Shown: positions 8,145 through 17,563, counted from the first letter of the stretch. The stretch: 64,000 nucleotides of DNA from Rhizobium rhizogenes NBRC 13257 (GCF_000696095.1 NZ_BAYX01000018.1:1-64000), one strand, 5' to 3'. The notes: generated by a model from the sequence alone, not told the origin. Program-made: numbers and translations.

Positions 8145-9596
8145 ATGGACACGCCAGATACCGCCCCGCAAGGCCAGACCTTCGCGATCGATCGTGACCC
8201 TCGTCTGCGCTACATCATCCCCGCCGTGGTCGCCGTCGCATTCCTGATGGAACAGCTTGATTCGACGATCCTCATCACCGCCGTTCCTGACATCGCCAGA
8301 AGCCTTGGCACCACGCCCGTCCGCATGAACCTCGCAGTCACGACCTATATCCTGACGCTCGCCATGTTCATCCCGGTGAGCGGCTGGTTCGCCGACCGTT
8401 TCGGCGCTAGGCGCATCTTCGCCCTGTCGCTCTTCATCTTCACGATCGGCTCGATCCTCTGCGGCCTGGCGACAAGCCTGCCGATGCTGATCGCCACCCG
8501 CGCCCTGCAGGGCCTCGGCGGCGCAATGATGACCCCCGTCGGCCGCCTCATCCTCATCCGCAGCTTCCCGCGCAGCCAGCTCGTCACGGCAATGACCTAC
8601 ATGACATTGCCGGCCATCATCGGTCCGGTGATCGGGCCGCTTCTGGGCGGCTTTCTGACGACCTACCTCTCCTGGCGCTGGATCTTCTGGGTCAACCTGC
8701 CCTTCGGCATCATCGGCATGGCGATGGCGCTGAAATATATCGAGGACACCGTCCGCGACACGTCGCTCAAATTCGACTTTCCAGGCTTCATCATGGTCGG
8801 CGTCGGCTGCCTGCTGCTGCAGTATGGCATCGAGAATATCGGCCGCCCGGCGATCCCCATCTGGGCCATCGTCGCAGTACTTACCGCCGCCGGTCTGCTT
8901 CTCGTCGGCTTTGTCCGCTATGCCAGGACGGCGGAATCGCCGGCGGTCGATCTGACCCTGTTCAAGTTGCGCACGTTCCGCGTCGGCACGCTTGCCGGCG
9001 GCATTTGTCGCGTCGGTCTCAACGGCGTGCCCTTCCTGCTGCCCCTCATGCTGCAGGTCGGCTTCGGCCTCAGCCCGATCGTCTCGGGCACACTGACATT
9101 CGTCAGCGCCCTCAGTTCGCTTGCCGTGCGTCCAGTCTCGTCGAAGATGCTGCGGCTGTTCGGTTTCGATCGCGTGCTGACCGCGAGCGCCATTTTCGGC
9201 GCCACCATCGTCGCCGGCTTCGCCCTGATCGGGCCGGATACGCCGCACTGGGTCATCATCGTCTATGTCTTCATCTTCGGCCTGGCGCGTGCCTCGCAGT
9301 TCATGACCTCCAACACGCTATCCTACTCTGATACTCCGGCCGCCCAGCTCAGCCGCGCGACCAGCCTCGGCGGCGTGCTGCAGCAGTTAAGCGTCAGCTT
9401 CGGCGTCTCCATCGCAGCAATGCTGCTCGGCCTGGTCACGCTGGACGGTTCCGCGCTAACGCCGGAAAAATTCCATATGGCCTTTCTGCTGATGGCGGTG
9501 ATCCCGCTGCTCGGCCTGCCGGGCTTCCTGAAGCTGCGGCCCGAAGACGGCCGACAGGTCAGCGGCCATTACCGCCGGTCGAAGGAAGCGGCGTAA
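8145..9596 (+). CDS. DHA2-type (EmrB/QacA) MFS multidrug exporter
   Basis: A 483-aa polytopic membrane protein of the drug:H+ antiporter-2 family, expected to have about 14 transmembrane helices. Motif D1/A features include EQLDSTILITAVPDIARSL in helix 1 and GWFADRFGARRIF after helix 2, and the motif C-like stretch GPVIGPLLGGFLTTYLSWRWIF in helix 5 is typical of exporters. The ATG at 8145 is chosen because upstream codons from 8097 add a poorly conserved tail. The gene is not accompanied by a membrane-fusion partner, so export is probably only across the inner membrane. Substrate unknown. Confidence 0.88.
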   Translation: MDTPDTAPQGQTFAIDRDPRLRYIIPAVVAVAFLMEQLDSTILITAVPDIARSLGTTPVRMNLAVTTYILTLAMFIPVSGWFADRFGARRIFALSLFIFTIGSILCGLATSLPMLIATRALQGLGGAMMTPVGRLILIRSFPRSQLVTAMTYMTLPAIIGPVIGPLLGGFLTTYLSWRWIFWVNLPFGIIGMAMALKYIEDTVRDTSLKFDFPGFIMVGVGCLLLQYGIENIGRPAIPIWAIVAVLTAAGLLLVGFVRYARTAESPAVDLTLFKLRTFRVGTLAGGICRVGLNGVPFLLPLMLQVGFGLSPIVSGTLTFVSALSSLAVRPVSSKMLRLFGFDRVLTASAIFGATIVAGFALIGPDTPHWVIIVYVFIFGLARASQFMTSNTLSYSDTPAAQLSRATSLGGVLQQLSVSFGVSIAAMLLGLVTLDGSALTPEKFHMAFLLMAVIPLLGLPGFLKLRPEDGRQVSGHYRRSKEAA

Positions 9597-9608
9597 GGTC
9601 TCACGCCC

Positions 9609-11156
9609 TCAGGCTGCGACGGAAGACAGGCGCGGATGGGCCAGATGCTCGCGCAACACCAGACCGGTGCTGTCGACTTCCTGCATCAGCACATCGTAGC
9701 TCCAGAGATCGGCAAGGTGTTGCAACACGCGCTTGGCGTCAGCATCCTCCAGAAAGCCGCCGTTCAGCACGGTATGCTTGACCAATAGCCTGCGGTCGCC
9801 GGCGAGATCGACATCGACGATCTCGATATGCGGATCGATCCAGCCGACATCATATTGCCGCGCCAGCTCGCGCCGGATGCGACGATAGCCGCGCTCGTCG
9901 TGGATTGCCGCCACCCGAAGCCCCTCCTCCTCTTCCGGATCGTCGGTGAGGTGGAACATCCGCATCTTGCGCATCAGATGCGGGCTGAGGAACTGCGACA
10001 CGAAACTTTCGTCGCGATAGTTGGCCCAGAGATCGCGCAGCACCGCCATGGCGTCGCCGGTGCCAGCAATATCGGGGAACCAAAGCCGGTCCTCTTCCTT
10101 CGGCTTGGTCACGATCCGCTCGATGTCCTGCATCATCGCAAAGCCGAGTGCGTAGGGGTTGAGGCCGGAATAGCGCTGATCGTTGAAGGACGGTTGGAAG
10201 ACCACATTGGTGTGGGATTTCAGGAATTCGAGAAAATCGCCGTCGCCAATGCCGCCGAGCTCGTGCAGCCGCGTCATGATGCGGTAATGCACATAGGTCG
10301 CCGTGCCCTCGTTCATCACCTTGGTCTGGCTTTGCGGATAGAAATACTGGGCGACATGACGGACGATGCGCAGGATCTCCCGCTGCCAGGGCTTCAGGCG
10401 CGGGGCCATCTTTTCGAGGAAATAAAGGACGTTTTCCTGCGGCAGACCGGCCAGCGAACGCCGGCGTTCGAAGTCCAGGTCGGGCATGACCTTGCCCTTT
10501 CCAACCGGAACGGTGCGCCAGAGATCGTTGAAGATCCGCTCATCATATTCGCGGCGCTCGCGCTCGCGCGTTTCCTCCTCGCGCAAGCTCGGCGTTTTCC
10601 TGCCGGCATAGCGATGGACGCCGTGCGACATCAGCGCATGCGCGGCATCCAGCGTCCGCTCGACAGCGGCGTGGCCGTAGCGCTCCTCGCATCGGGTAAT
10701 ATAGCCCTTGGCGAAGTTCAGATATTCGAGAATGCCCTCGGCATCCGTCCAGAGCTTGAAGAGGTAATTGTTCTTGAAGAAGTGATTATGACCGAAGGCG
10801 GCGTGCGCAATCACCAGCGCCTGCATCGTCGCCGTATTCTCCTCCATGAGATAGGAGATGCAGGGCGAGCTGTTGATGACGATTTCATAGGCAAGCCCGC
10901 GCAGGCCCTTGCGATAGAAAGCCTCGTGGTGGGCGAAGTGCTTGCCGAAGGACCAGTGCTTGTAGAACAACGGCATGCCGATCGAGGAATAGACGTCGAG
11001 CATCTGCTCGGCGGTAATGATCTCGATCTGGTTGGGATAAACATCGAGGCCGAGCTCGTCGATAGCGATCCGCTCGCAGGCATCGTGGATCCTCTGGATG
11101 GTGGAAAAATCCCAGTCCGCACCGTCGAAAAGCCGTTCCATCGATGCTTTCGCCAT
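9609..11156 (-). CDS. spoVR: SpoVR family protein
   Basis: A 515-aa cytoplasmic protein of the SpoVR/YcgB family, with the family-typical blocks FGKHFAHHEAFYRKGLRGLAYE, NEGTATYVHYRIMTRLHE and NPYALGFAMMQDIERI. In bacilli SpoVR is needed for spore cortex formation; in non-sporulating Proteobacteria it travels with PrkA and YeaH/DUF444 as a stress or nutrient-limitation module of unresolved biochemistry. Here it is the third gene, two bases after the DUF444 gene. Length is normal. Confidence 0.92.
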   Translation of the reverse strand: MAKASMERLFDGADWDFSTIQRIHDACERIAIDELGLDVYPNQIEIITAEQMLDVYSSIGMPLFYKHWSFGKHFAHHEAFYRKGLRGLAYEIVINSSPCISYLMEENTATMQALVIAHAAFGHNHFFKNNYLFKLWTDAEGILEYLNFAKGYITRCEERYGHAAVERTLDAAHALMSHGVHRYAGRKTPSLREEETRERERREYDERIFNDLWRTVPVGKGKVMPDLDFERRRSLAGLPQENVLYFLEKMAPRLKPWQREILRIVRHVAQYFYPQSQTKVMNEGTATYVHYRIMTRLHELGGIGDGDFLEFLKSHTNVVFQPSFNDQRYSGLNPYALGFAMMQDIERIVTKPKEEDRLWFPDIAGTGDAMAVLRDLWANYRDESFVSQFLSPHLMRKMRMFHLTDDPEEEEGLRVAAIHDERGYRRIRRELARQYDVGWIDPHIEIVDVDLAGDRRLLVKHTVLNGGFLEDADAKRVLQHLADLWSYDVLMQEVDSTGLVLREHLAHPRLSSVAA

Positions 11157-11158
11157 TA

Positions 11159-12427
11159 TCAGCCCCTTGTTTCCGCCGCCCGCCGCTGAAAGAGATCATG
11201 GAAGACCGGGTAGATCTGGCTGCGATCGCTGACGCGCCGCATCGACAGCACCGGCCAGCCCGCCTGGATGCGCTCATAAAGCGACCAGAGCGCCGAGCCG
11301 GAGGAGATCGCGACGCTCCGCGCCTCACCCACTTCCAGATAGGCGAAATACTGGCTGACCGGCAGGATGGCGTCTGTGAGCAGCGCCGCCGCCGTCGCAT
11401 TGTCGGAATAGGCATTGTCGCCGTCCGATGCCTGCGCAGCGTAGATGTTCCAGTCCGACGGGGGGAAGCGATCCTGGACGATCCGCCGCATCGCTTCGAG
11501 CGCGCTCGACACCTGTGTGCCGCCGGTCGCCGGGCTGCGGAAGAACGTCTCCTCGTCCACCTCTTCGGCCACATCCGTATGACGGATGAAGACGATCTCG
11601 ACGCGGCGATACTGCCGGGTCAGAAAGATGTAGAGCAGCATGTAGAAGCGCTTGGCGAGATCCTTCATGTGTTCCGACATCGAGCCGGACACGTCCATCA
11701 GGCAGAACATCACCGCCTGCGCCACCGGCTTCGGCTCGTTCTCGAAACGGCGATAGCGAATATCGATCGGGTCGATATAGGGGATGCGCCGGACTTTCGA
11801 TTCCAGCACCTTGATCTCGGCCTCGAGCGCCGCGCGCCGCTCGTCGTCCTTGCACTCGGCCGCTTCCGCGGCGAGCTTGGCGACCGTCTCCGGCTTCGGA
11901 CGATGCAGCGCCACGCGTCGCATCATTGCCAGCCGCATGGTGCGGTTGATGGCGAGATTGGCCGGCGAGCCCGTCACCGAATAGCCCGACCGCACCGGAT
12001 TGATCTGATCCGCCGACACCAGCCGCTTCTTGGCAAGATCGGGAAGTTCGAGATCGTCGAGGAAAAGATCGAGGAATTCATCGCGGGTCAGGATGAACCG
12101 GAAAGCGTCTTCGCCGCTGCCCTCGCCGCCAGCCTTCGGCTTGCCGCCGCCGCTCTCCGGCCGTGGAAGGATATCGCCCTCCAAGAATTCCTTGTTGCCG
12201 GGAAAAATATGCTCCCGCAGCCCCTCCGGGCCACGATGGAACCGAGGCTCCTCGGTTCCATGTAGGGGAATGCTGATCTCGCCACCCTTCAGGATATCCT
12301 GGATGTCGCGATTTTGAGAGGATTCATAGACCGCTCTCTGCACCAGCGCTTTTGCTCTTCGCAAAAATCGTTGACGATTTTCTAGACTTTTTCCGCCTGG
12401 GTTCAGGCGTCGGTCAACAATGTGCAT
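11159..12427 (-). CDS. yeaH: YeaH/YhbH family (DUF444) protein
   Basis: A 422-aa DUF444 protein with the family start MHIVDRRLNPGGKSLENRQRFLRR and a von Willebrand A-like domain carrying the metal-site motif DVSGSMSEHMKDLAKRF at about residues 245-260. It is the middle gene of the prkA-yeaH-spoVR operon; the intergenic gap to spoVR is two bases. The protein is thought to act with the PrkA kinase; no enzymatic activity is established. Confidence 0.93.
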   Translation of the reverse strand: MHIVDRRLNPGGKSLENRQRFLRRAKALVQRAVYESSQNRDIQDILKGGEISIPLHGTEEPRFHRGPEGLREHIFPGNKEFLEGDILPRPESGGGKPKAGGEGSGEDAFRFILTRDEFLDLFLDDLELPDLAKKRLVSADQINPVRSGYSVTGSPANLAINRTMRLAMMRRVALHRPKPETVAKLAAEAAECKDDERRAALEAEIKVLESKVRRIPYIDPIDIRYRRFENEPKPVAQAVMFCLMDVSGSMSEHMKDLAKRFYMLLYIFLTRQYRRVEIVFIRHTDVAEEVDEETFFRSPATGGTQVSSALEAMRRIVQDRFPPSDWNIYAAQASDGDNAYSDNATAAALLTDAILPVSQYFAYLEVGEARSVAISSGSALWSLYERIQAGWPVLSMRRVSDRSQIYPVFHDLFQRRAAETRG

Positions 12428-12445
12428 TCCTTCTTCCTTGGTGGC

Positions 12446-14392
12446 TCATCCCGCCTGTTTCACACGCATGTACCATTCCACAAGCCGTCGAACCTGACGC
12501 TCGGTATAGCCGCGCGCCATCATGCGTTCGACGAATTCGCCATGTTTCTTTTCCGAGTCGCCGTCCTTCTTGGACCCGAACGAGATGACTGGCAGGAGAT
12601 CCTCGACCTGGGAGAACATCCGCTTTTCGATGACTTCGCGGATTTTCTCATAACTTGTCCAGGACGGATTCTTGCCGCCATGGCTCGCCCGCGCCCGCAA
12701 GCAGAACTTGACGATCTCGTTGCGGAAATCCTTCGGATTGGCGATGCCCGCCGGCTTCTCGATCTTGGTCAGTTCCTGGTTGAGAAGCTCTCGGTCCAGG
12801 AGCTGGCCGGTGTCGGGATCCTTGAAATCGACATCCTCGATCCAGGCGTCGGCGTAGTCGACATAACGGTCAAAGAGATTCTGGCCGTAGTCTGCATAGG
12901 ATTCCAGATAAGCCTTCTGGATCTCATGTCCGATGAATTCCGCATAACGTGGCCCGAGTTCGCTCTTGATAAACTCGATATAGAGCTTCTCGGTTTCCAG
13001 CGGCAGTTGTTCGCGACGGATCGATTGCTCCAGCATATACATCAGATGTACCGGATCGGCGCCGATCTCCGTCGTATCGTAGTTGAAGGTCGCCGCCAGC
13101 ACCTTGAAGGCGAAACGGGTAGACGCCCCGTCCATGCCTTCATCCACACCGGCCGAATCACGATACTCCTGCACACTGCGCGCCCTCGGATCGGTCTCCT
13201 TCAGGCTTTCGCCGTCATAGACCCGAAGCTTGGAGAAGGCCGTCGAGTTCTCGTGCTTGGCAAGCCTCGTCAGAACCGTGAAGCGGGCGAGCGTTTCCAG
13301 CGTCGACGGTGCGCAGGGCGCATCGCTAAGCTCGGATTCCTCGATCAGCTTCTCGTAGATCTTCTGCTCTTCGGTCACCCGCAGGCAGTAAGGGACCTTG
13401 ACGACGCAGATACGGTCGATGAAGGCCTCATTGTTCTTGTTGGCCTTGAACGTCTGCCATTCCGACTCGTTCGAATGCGCCAGAATGATGCCGGAGAAGG
13501 GAATGGCGCCGATATTCTCGGTGCCGATATAATTGCTCTCCTGCGTCGCCGTCAGCAGCGGATGCAGCATCTTGATCGGCGCCTTGAACATCTCAACGAA
13601 TTCGAGAATACCCTGGTTGGCGCGGTTCAGAGCGCCGGAGTAGCTGTAGGCGTCGGGATCGTTCTGCGCCAGGCTTTCGAGCTTGCGGATATCCACCTTG
13701 CCGACCAGCGAGGAGATGTCCTGATTGTTCTCGTCGCCCGGTTCGGTCTTGGCGATGGCAATCTGCCGCAACCTGGACGGCTGAATGCGGACGACACGGA
13801 AGCGAGAAATATCGCCCTCGAACTCTTCGAGCCGCTTGAGGCACCATGGACTCATCAGCCCAGTCAGTCGCCGGCGCGGAATGCCGTAGCGCTCCTCGAT
13901 CATCGGTCCCATGGTCACGGGATCGAAAAGGCTAAGCGGGCTTTCGAACACCGGACTGAGCTCATTGCCGGCCTTCAGCACATAGATGGGATGAACCTCC
14001 ATCAATGACTTCAGCCGCTCGGCAAGCGACGACTTACCTCCGCCGACGGGGCCGAGCAGATAGATGATCTGCTTGCGCTCTTCCAGCCCCTGCGCCGCAT
14101 GGCGGAAGAAGGCGACGATACGTTCGATCGTCTCTTCCATGCCGAAAAAGCCGGCAAAGGCGGGATAGGTCCGGATCGTCCGGTTCATGAAGATACGCCC
14201 AAGGCGAGTATCCTTGGCCGTATCGATCAGCAACGGTTCACCCATCGCGGCCAGCAGGCGCTCCGACGCATTCGCGTACATGAGCGGATCGTCCCGGCAC
14301 GCTTCCAGGTATTCAGAGAATGACATCTCGACTTCGCGCCGTGCTTCGAAAGAACGGGCGAACGTGTTGAATAGGACATCGTTGTTTGACAT
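12446..14392 (-). CDS. prkA: PrkA family serine protein kinase
   Basis: A 648-aa protein with an N-terminal AAA-like PrkA domain (Walker A GPVGGGKS at residues 114-121) and a C-terminal PrkA kinase-like domain. In E. coli (YeaG) and Bacillus it is linked to starvation responses, and Ser/Thr kinase and AAA protease activities have both been proposed. It is the first gene of the minus-strand three-gene set, so the operon promoter should lie in 14393-14520. Length and start (MSNNDVLFNTFARSFEARRE) match the family. Confidence 0.94.
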   Translation of the reverse strand: MSNNDVLFNTFARSFEARREVEMSFSEYLEACRDDPLMYANASERLLAAMGEPLLIDTAKDTRLGRIFMNRTIRTYPAFAGFFGMEETIERIVAFFRHAAQGLEERKQIIYLLGPVGGGKSSLAERLKSLMEVHPIYVLKAGNELSPVFESPLSLFDPVTMGPMIEERYGIPRRRLTGLMSPWCLKRLEEFEGDISRFRVVRIQPSRLRQIAIAKTEPGDENNQDISSLVGKVDIRKLESLAQNDPDAYSYSGALNRANQGILEFVEMFKAPIKMLHPLLTATQESNYIGTENIGAIPFSGIILAHSNESEWQTFKANKNNEAFIDRICVVKVPYCLRVTEEQKIYEKLIEESELSDAPCAPSTLETLARFTVLTRLAKHENSTAFSKLRVYDGESLKETDPRARSVQEYRDSAGVDEGMDGASTRFAFKVLAATFNYDTTEIGADPVHLMYMLEQSIRREQLPLETEKLYIEFIKSELGPRYAEFIGHEIQKAYLESYADYGQNLFDRYVDYADAWIEDVDFKDPDTGQLLDRELLNQELTKIEKPAGIANPKDFRNEIVKFCLRARASHGGKNPSWTSYEKIREVIEKRMFSQVEDLLPVISFGSKKDGDSEKKHGEFVERMMARGYTERQVRRLVEWYMRVKQAG

Positions 14393-15240
14393 GGCGCCTC
14401 GTTAACTTGCTATTGCAATAAACGTGGACTTAGCGAGACACTTTCCCGCTAGTATCTAAGGTGCGGTAATAGTCGCTTCGAATCAATAGGTGACCCTTCA
14501 ATAATTCGTACGCTTGATTCTAAACGTCATCAATATCTTGAAAGGTTCTTTCACCGGAATTAATTTTAATTTCACCCAAAGTTGAATGAATTTTATAAAT
14601 TCTATCAAAAGGGGCAGTCAGCAGATCGCGAAAAACGCGAATCCGAATTCGTCCATCCAGCCTGACCCGGGTCGCGGCATCCCGATCGAAACAATGGGAA
14701 ATTCGGGAAGAAGAATACCAGCTGGCACCGAAACCTCCGCCGCCATCCTCGACTATCATGCACACCTATTGCGATCCTGCCCGGCACTCCATGGCCGCCG
14801 CAGCCGTCAAACAAGATGTAGTGCGTCGCTGATGCTCAAATAATCCAGGCCGAACAGACGGGAAAACCACAGCGAAGGCTCTGTGAGCTAGACCTCGTTC
14901 CCGGTTCATGGGAGCCCCCTCAAAGAGAAGAGAGCAAATCTGGCGAAAGGCAAGGAGATTGAAGGTTACCTAGCTTTCGATCTCGTGTCTCACACTGAAA
15001 CCAGGAGGATGATAAATAGCACGATCAATGCGAGGGCTAAGAAAAGGGTTCGTAAGACACCCCGGAAGAGTATCGCGAGAAGAGCCAGAACGAGTAGTGC
15101 AACGATCATTTGCTAATACACCATCCGGAATCGCGCAAAATCGAATAGATACAAAAGCATTGGAAATGCGGAGGAGTGAATTGCAACACAACGCAGCACG
15201 AAAGAGACGAAACCTAGATAGAACGCTGATTTTCCTGTGG
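14393..15240. other. Gene-poor flank left of the integrated element
   Basis: About 850 bases without a convincing ordinary gene. The left part should hold the prkA promoter. The base composition is lower in GC than the neighbours. The right part (15160-15204) resembles the inner right end of the mobile element (31390-31434; 37 of 45 positions identical by eye), suggesting a remnant of an earlier related insertion. One very short hydrophobic reading frame (14990-15109) is listed separately. Confidence 0.5.
14990..15109 (-). CDS. Possible 39-residue hydrophobic membrane peptide
   Basis: A minus-strand frame of 39 codons opens MIVALLVLALLAILFRGVLR and ends LVSV. Almost every residue is Leu, Ile, Val, Ala or Phe, with an Arg pair in the middle, so it could form one or two short membrane helices. 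No good ribosome site precedes the ATG. The hydrophobic composition over the whole frame is unlikely in random DNA, but the complementary strand is Arg/Lys-rich and also open. It may be a real small membrane protein, a type I toxin-like peptide or a remnant. Confidence 0.35.
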   Translation of the reverse strand: MIVALLVLALLAILFRGVLRTLFLALALIVLFIILLVSV

Positions 15241-15296
15241 ATTTAAGTGGTGCCCAGAGCCGGAATCGAACCAGCGACACGCGGATTTTCAATCCG
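15241..15296. repeat. attL: left 56-bp direct repeat, tRNA-Phe 3' fragment
   Basis: Identical to 31485-31540. It contains the complement of the tRNA-Phe CCA end, T arm and anticodon loop and stops being identical after the anticodon stem (base 15297 is A, its counterpart is C). It is not a functional tRNA because the 5' half is absent. Confidence 0.95.
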
Positions 15297-15332
15297 ATAT
15301 TACACATTGATATTTATAGTGTTTCTGACGCC

Positions 15333-15356
15333 ATGTTGCATTCGTGTCGCATTATG
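15333..15356. repeat. Paired TGTTGC/TGTCGC repeat, candidate integrase arm site
   Basis: Two direct half-sites, TGTTGC and TGTCGC, 11 bases apart at the 3' end of the integrase gene. Related pairs occur at 16646-16668 (just before the integrase start), 23046-23083, 31341-31364 and 31411-31434. Location at both element ends fits arm-type binding sites of a tyrosine integrase; this is inference. Confidence 0.45.
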
Positions 15357-16602
15357 CCAGTAGAGCACGCTCCGCTGCAGCCAGTTCGTCGGCGTCATCA
15401 CCCGTTGGAAACAGGTGCCCATAGACGTCCATTGTCATCACAATAGACGAATGTCCGAGCCTTTCCTGGACCACTTTCGGAGGCAAGCCGCAGCCACCGT
15501 CTTCTGTCCGGTTGATGCACCACGAGGCGTAGAAGTGACGCAAGGCATGCATGCCGGTGTACTTCGCCGCGACAACGGGATTGCCCTCCTCGTCCTTCTC
15601 GCCGGTCTTCACTGAAATCCCGGCACCGATCTGAACCGGGATCAGTCCGCGATTGATAATGTTGGCCAGCGACTCGACGTTGCCGCTACCGTTGGGGAAA
15701 ACCAGATGGCTGTCTTTGGCCTCTTCCCGGATCGGATTCTCGTCAGCATCGTCAAAGCCGGTCAGTGGCCTCGGATACGACAGCTTCCACTCCCGCAAAG
15801 TATTCATGACCATGGGCGGTGCAGGGATAGTTCTTTCCCCCGCTTCCGACTTCGGCCGGCCGATCTCGTTATAGCGATCCGCACGCTGATGAACCCGGAT
15901 CTGACGCTTATCGAAATCCACGTCGCTCCAGCGCAGCCCACGCAGTTCCGAAGCCCGAAGGCCACAAAAGATAGCCGTCAACAGGATCGGCCTCCAGCGG
16001 CCTTCCAGAGCCCCTACAATGGCCTTCACCTCTTCGCGAGTAGGAATGTCCACGCCAACCTTGAGCTTGCCCTTCTGGCGCTTCTCCTGCTGGCGCTCCT
16101 TGCCCTTGCGACGGACGCCACGCATGTCCCTGACGACGTTGCGGGCTACCTTGCCACGCTCCTGAGCATCGGCCAGGAGGGAACCAAGGCTGACAAGGAT
16201 CTTCTTTACCATCGCTGGCGAGCGCCCCTCCTCCCGAAGTCTGTCCTCGAAGGCGCGAACCGTGGGGAGATTGAGAGCTGAAAGTTTTGTCGAACCGATA
16301 AAGGGGCTGATGTGGAGATCGAGATGCTGTCGATACTGACTTACCGTCGATCGCTCGAGGCCGGCTGATTCCGCACTCTTGATCCACAGATCGCCGGCAG
16401 CCTTCACGCTGATACTGGCATTGTCGGCGACATGCGTACCTTCACGAACCTCGACCTTGGCCGTTGAGATGAATGCGTCCGCGTCCTTCTTACGCTCAAA
16501 GGTCTTCAGGCGTCTGACACCCTGGCCATCGACGTAATCCGCGACCCAAGCCTCTTTCTCGACGCCTGCGGCTGTAGTCCATTTGCGCTTGCGGATCGAC
16601 AT
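15352..16602 (-). CDS. int: Tyrosine-type site-specific integrase
   Basis: A 416-aa phage-type integrase that would excise and insert the element at tRNA-Phe. The N-terminal arm-binding region (residues 1-55, WVADYVDGQGVRRLKTF) and core-binding domain (about 65-165) precede the catalytic domain. The catalytic set is complete: Arg216 in CGLRASEL, Lys251, His352 and Arg355 in HALRH, His384 in LGHSS and the nucleophile Tyr394 in DVYGHLF. The stop codon is 55 bases from attL, the usual position for such enzymes. No frameshift is visible, so it may be active. Confidence 0.95.
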   Translation of the reverse strand: MSIRKRKWTTAAGVEKEAWVADYVDGQGVRRLKTFERKKDADAFISTAKVEVREGTHVADNASISVKAAGDLWIKSAESAGLERSTVSQYRQHLDLHISPFIGSTKLSALNLPTVRAFEDRLREEGRSPAMVKKILVSLGSLLADAQERGKVARNVVRDMRGVRRKGKERQQEKRQKGKLKVGVDIPTREEVKAIVGALEGRWRPILLTAIFCGLRASELRGLRWSDVDFDKRQIRVHQRADRYNEIGRPKSEAGERTIPAPPMVMNTLREWKLSYPRPLTGFDDADENPIREEAKDSHLVFPNGSGNVESLANIINRGLIPVQIGAGISVKTGEKDEEGNPVVAAKYTGMHALRHFYASWCINRTEDGGCGLPPKVVQERLGHSSIVMTMDVYGHLFPTGDDADELAAAERALLA

Positions 16603-16645
16603 CGTGGCAACCTCTCAACACGGAACATTTGTTATCCGTTGTAAC

Positions 16646-16668
16646 CGTGTTGCATTATGTCGCAATAA
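16646..16668. repeat. Second paired TGTTGC/TGTCGC repeat upstream of int
   Basis: TGTTGC and TGTCGC half-sites 10 bases apart, 44 bases before the integrase start. It matches the pair at 15333-15356. It may be an arm site or a regulatory site for int. Confidence 0.4.
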
Positions 16669-16727
16669 ATCCGCTTGTCAATCATCCCTTTCGGAGCGGC
16701 CCGTTCGCGCTTCCGAACTGACATTGG

Positions 16728-17450
16728 CTACTCGGTAAATTTGAAGGGGTTATAGTCCCCACTGGGCGGCTCTTCGTTAGGGTCACGCCTAAGGCGTTCC
16801 TGCTCAAAGACCGAGAGGGCAAGAAAATCCAGGCGCTTTTTGATTTCACCCTTTGGAATATTCCGGACGATCTCCGCCGCTCCCTCGGTATCACACTTGC
16901 TCAACTTCTCCGCCATCTCGGAAAGAGGGCCGCGGGGCAAAATGTCCATCAGGTGGAAAGTATCTTGAAGCGGATTAGGCCTTTTCGGGGGCGGGACCGC
17001 ATATTTCGCGTGGTTCCCGGTCAGATCAAAAGCCTCAAGCTCTTCCTCGGTGTAGTCCATCTGCGCATCTCGCTCGGCCTCGTGCTCAGCCTCGCTCGCC
17101 CGCGAGCGATAGAGCGACCAAAGCTCTCGAACCGATTCGCGGGTTTCAGCATCCACGCCCGTCACCCGGCCCGACACGATGCCGTCCACCGTCTCCTTAA
17201 ATCTGTCGATGAAACTATCTAGCCTTGGGTCACCCCTACCAGCGCTGAGAACAGCCAGCATCTGAGCAAGCTCATCCAAGCGCTCATCCACCGGCCATTG
17301 CTCTGGGAATGCGCGCTCAAGAACCCTGATTATCTCATGATTCATGCTGGTGCCTTCACGCTCAGCAACAGCTTTGATTCTCTCTCGTAAGCCGTCCGGC
17401 ATGCGAAGGACGTATTTGTCTTGGGGCTGAGTAACCGGCTTTTTTGTCAT
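16728..17450 (-). CDS. Arc-like ribbon-helix-helix regulator, probable element repressor
   Basis: A 240-aa protein with an N-terminal Arc/MetJ-type ribbon-helix-helix (about residues 11-48: DKYVLRMPDGLRERIKAVAE, then TSMNHEIIRVLERAF) and a long acidic C-terminal part with no known fold. It is transcribed leftward, divergent from the early operon, in the position of a phage repressor. Three near-identical palindromes (17453-17525) lie directly before its start codon and over the early promoter, so autoregulation and repression of the early operon are likely. The 190-residue extension is unusually long compared with Arc itself (53 aa). Confidence 0.8.
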   Translation of the reverse strand: MTKKPVTQPQDKYVLRMPDGLRERIKAVAEREGTSMNHEIIRVLERAFPEQWPVDERLDELAQMLAVLSAGRGDPRLDSFIDRFKETVDGIVSGRVTGVDAETRESVRELWSLYRSRASEAEHEAERDAQMDYTEEELEAFDLTGNHAKYAVPPPKRPNPLQDTFHLMDILPRGPLSEMAEKLSKCDTEGAAEIVRNIPKGEIKKRLDFLALSVFEQERLRRDPNEEPPSGDYNPFKFTE

Positions 17451-17452
17451 GG

Positions 17453-17525
17453 TGGCTACCAGCCAGATTTTTTTTCTTGACGCAATACCGGCTAGTAGCC
17501 ATAGTTAACACATGGCTACTAGCCA
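17453..17525. promoter_or_regulatory. Early promoter with three palindromic operators
   Basis: Three 13-bp sites of the form TGGCTAnTAGCCA: 17453-17465 (TGGCTACCAGCCA), 17489-17501 (CGGCTAGTAGCCA) and 17513-17525 (TGGCTACTAGCCA, perfect). A rightward promoter can be drawn with TTGACG at 17477-17482 and a -10 near 17500-17505, which overlaps the middle site. The spacing between site centres is 36 and 24 bases. Most likely bound by the adjacent ribbon-helix-helix protein, by analogy with Arc/Mnt operators. Confidence 0.7.
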
Positions 17526-17563
17526 TTACATTGAATAACCTTCTTTTCGCGAAAGGAAAGAGA

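Noticed and set aside
14520..14765. 81-aa minus-strand frame in the left flank
   Set aside because: No ribosome site, mixed composition and no motif; probably non-coding.
15241..15296. Second tRNA-Phe gene
   Set aside because: Only the 3' part up to the anticodon stem is present; it is the attL duplication.
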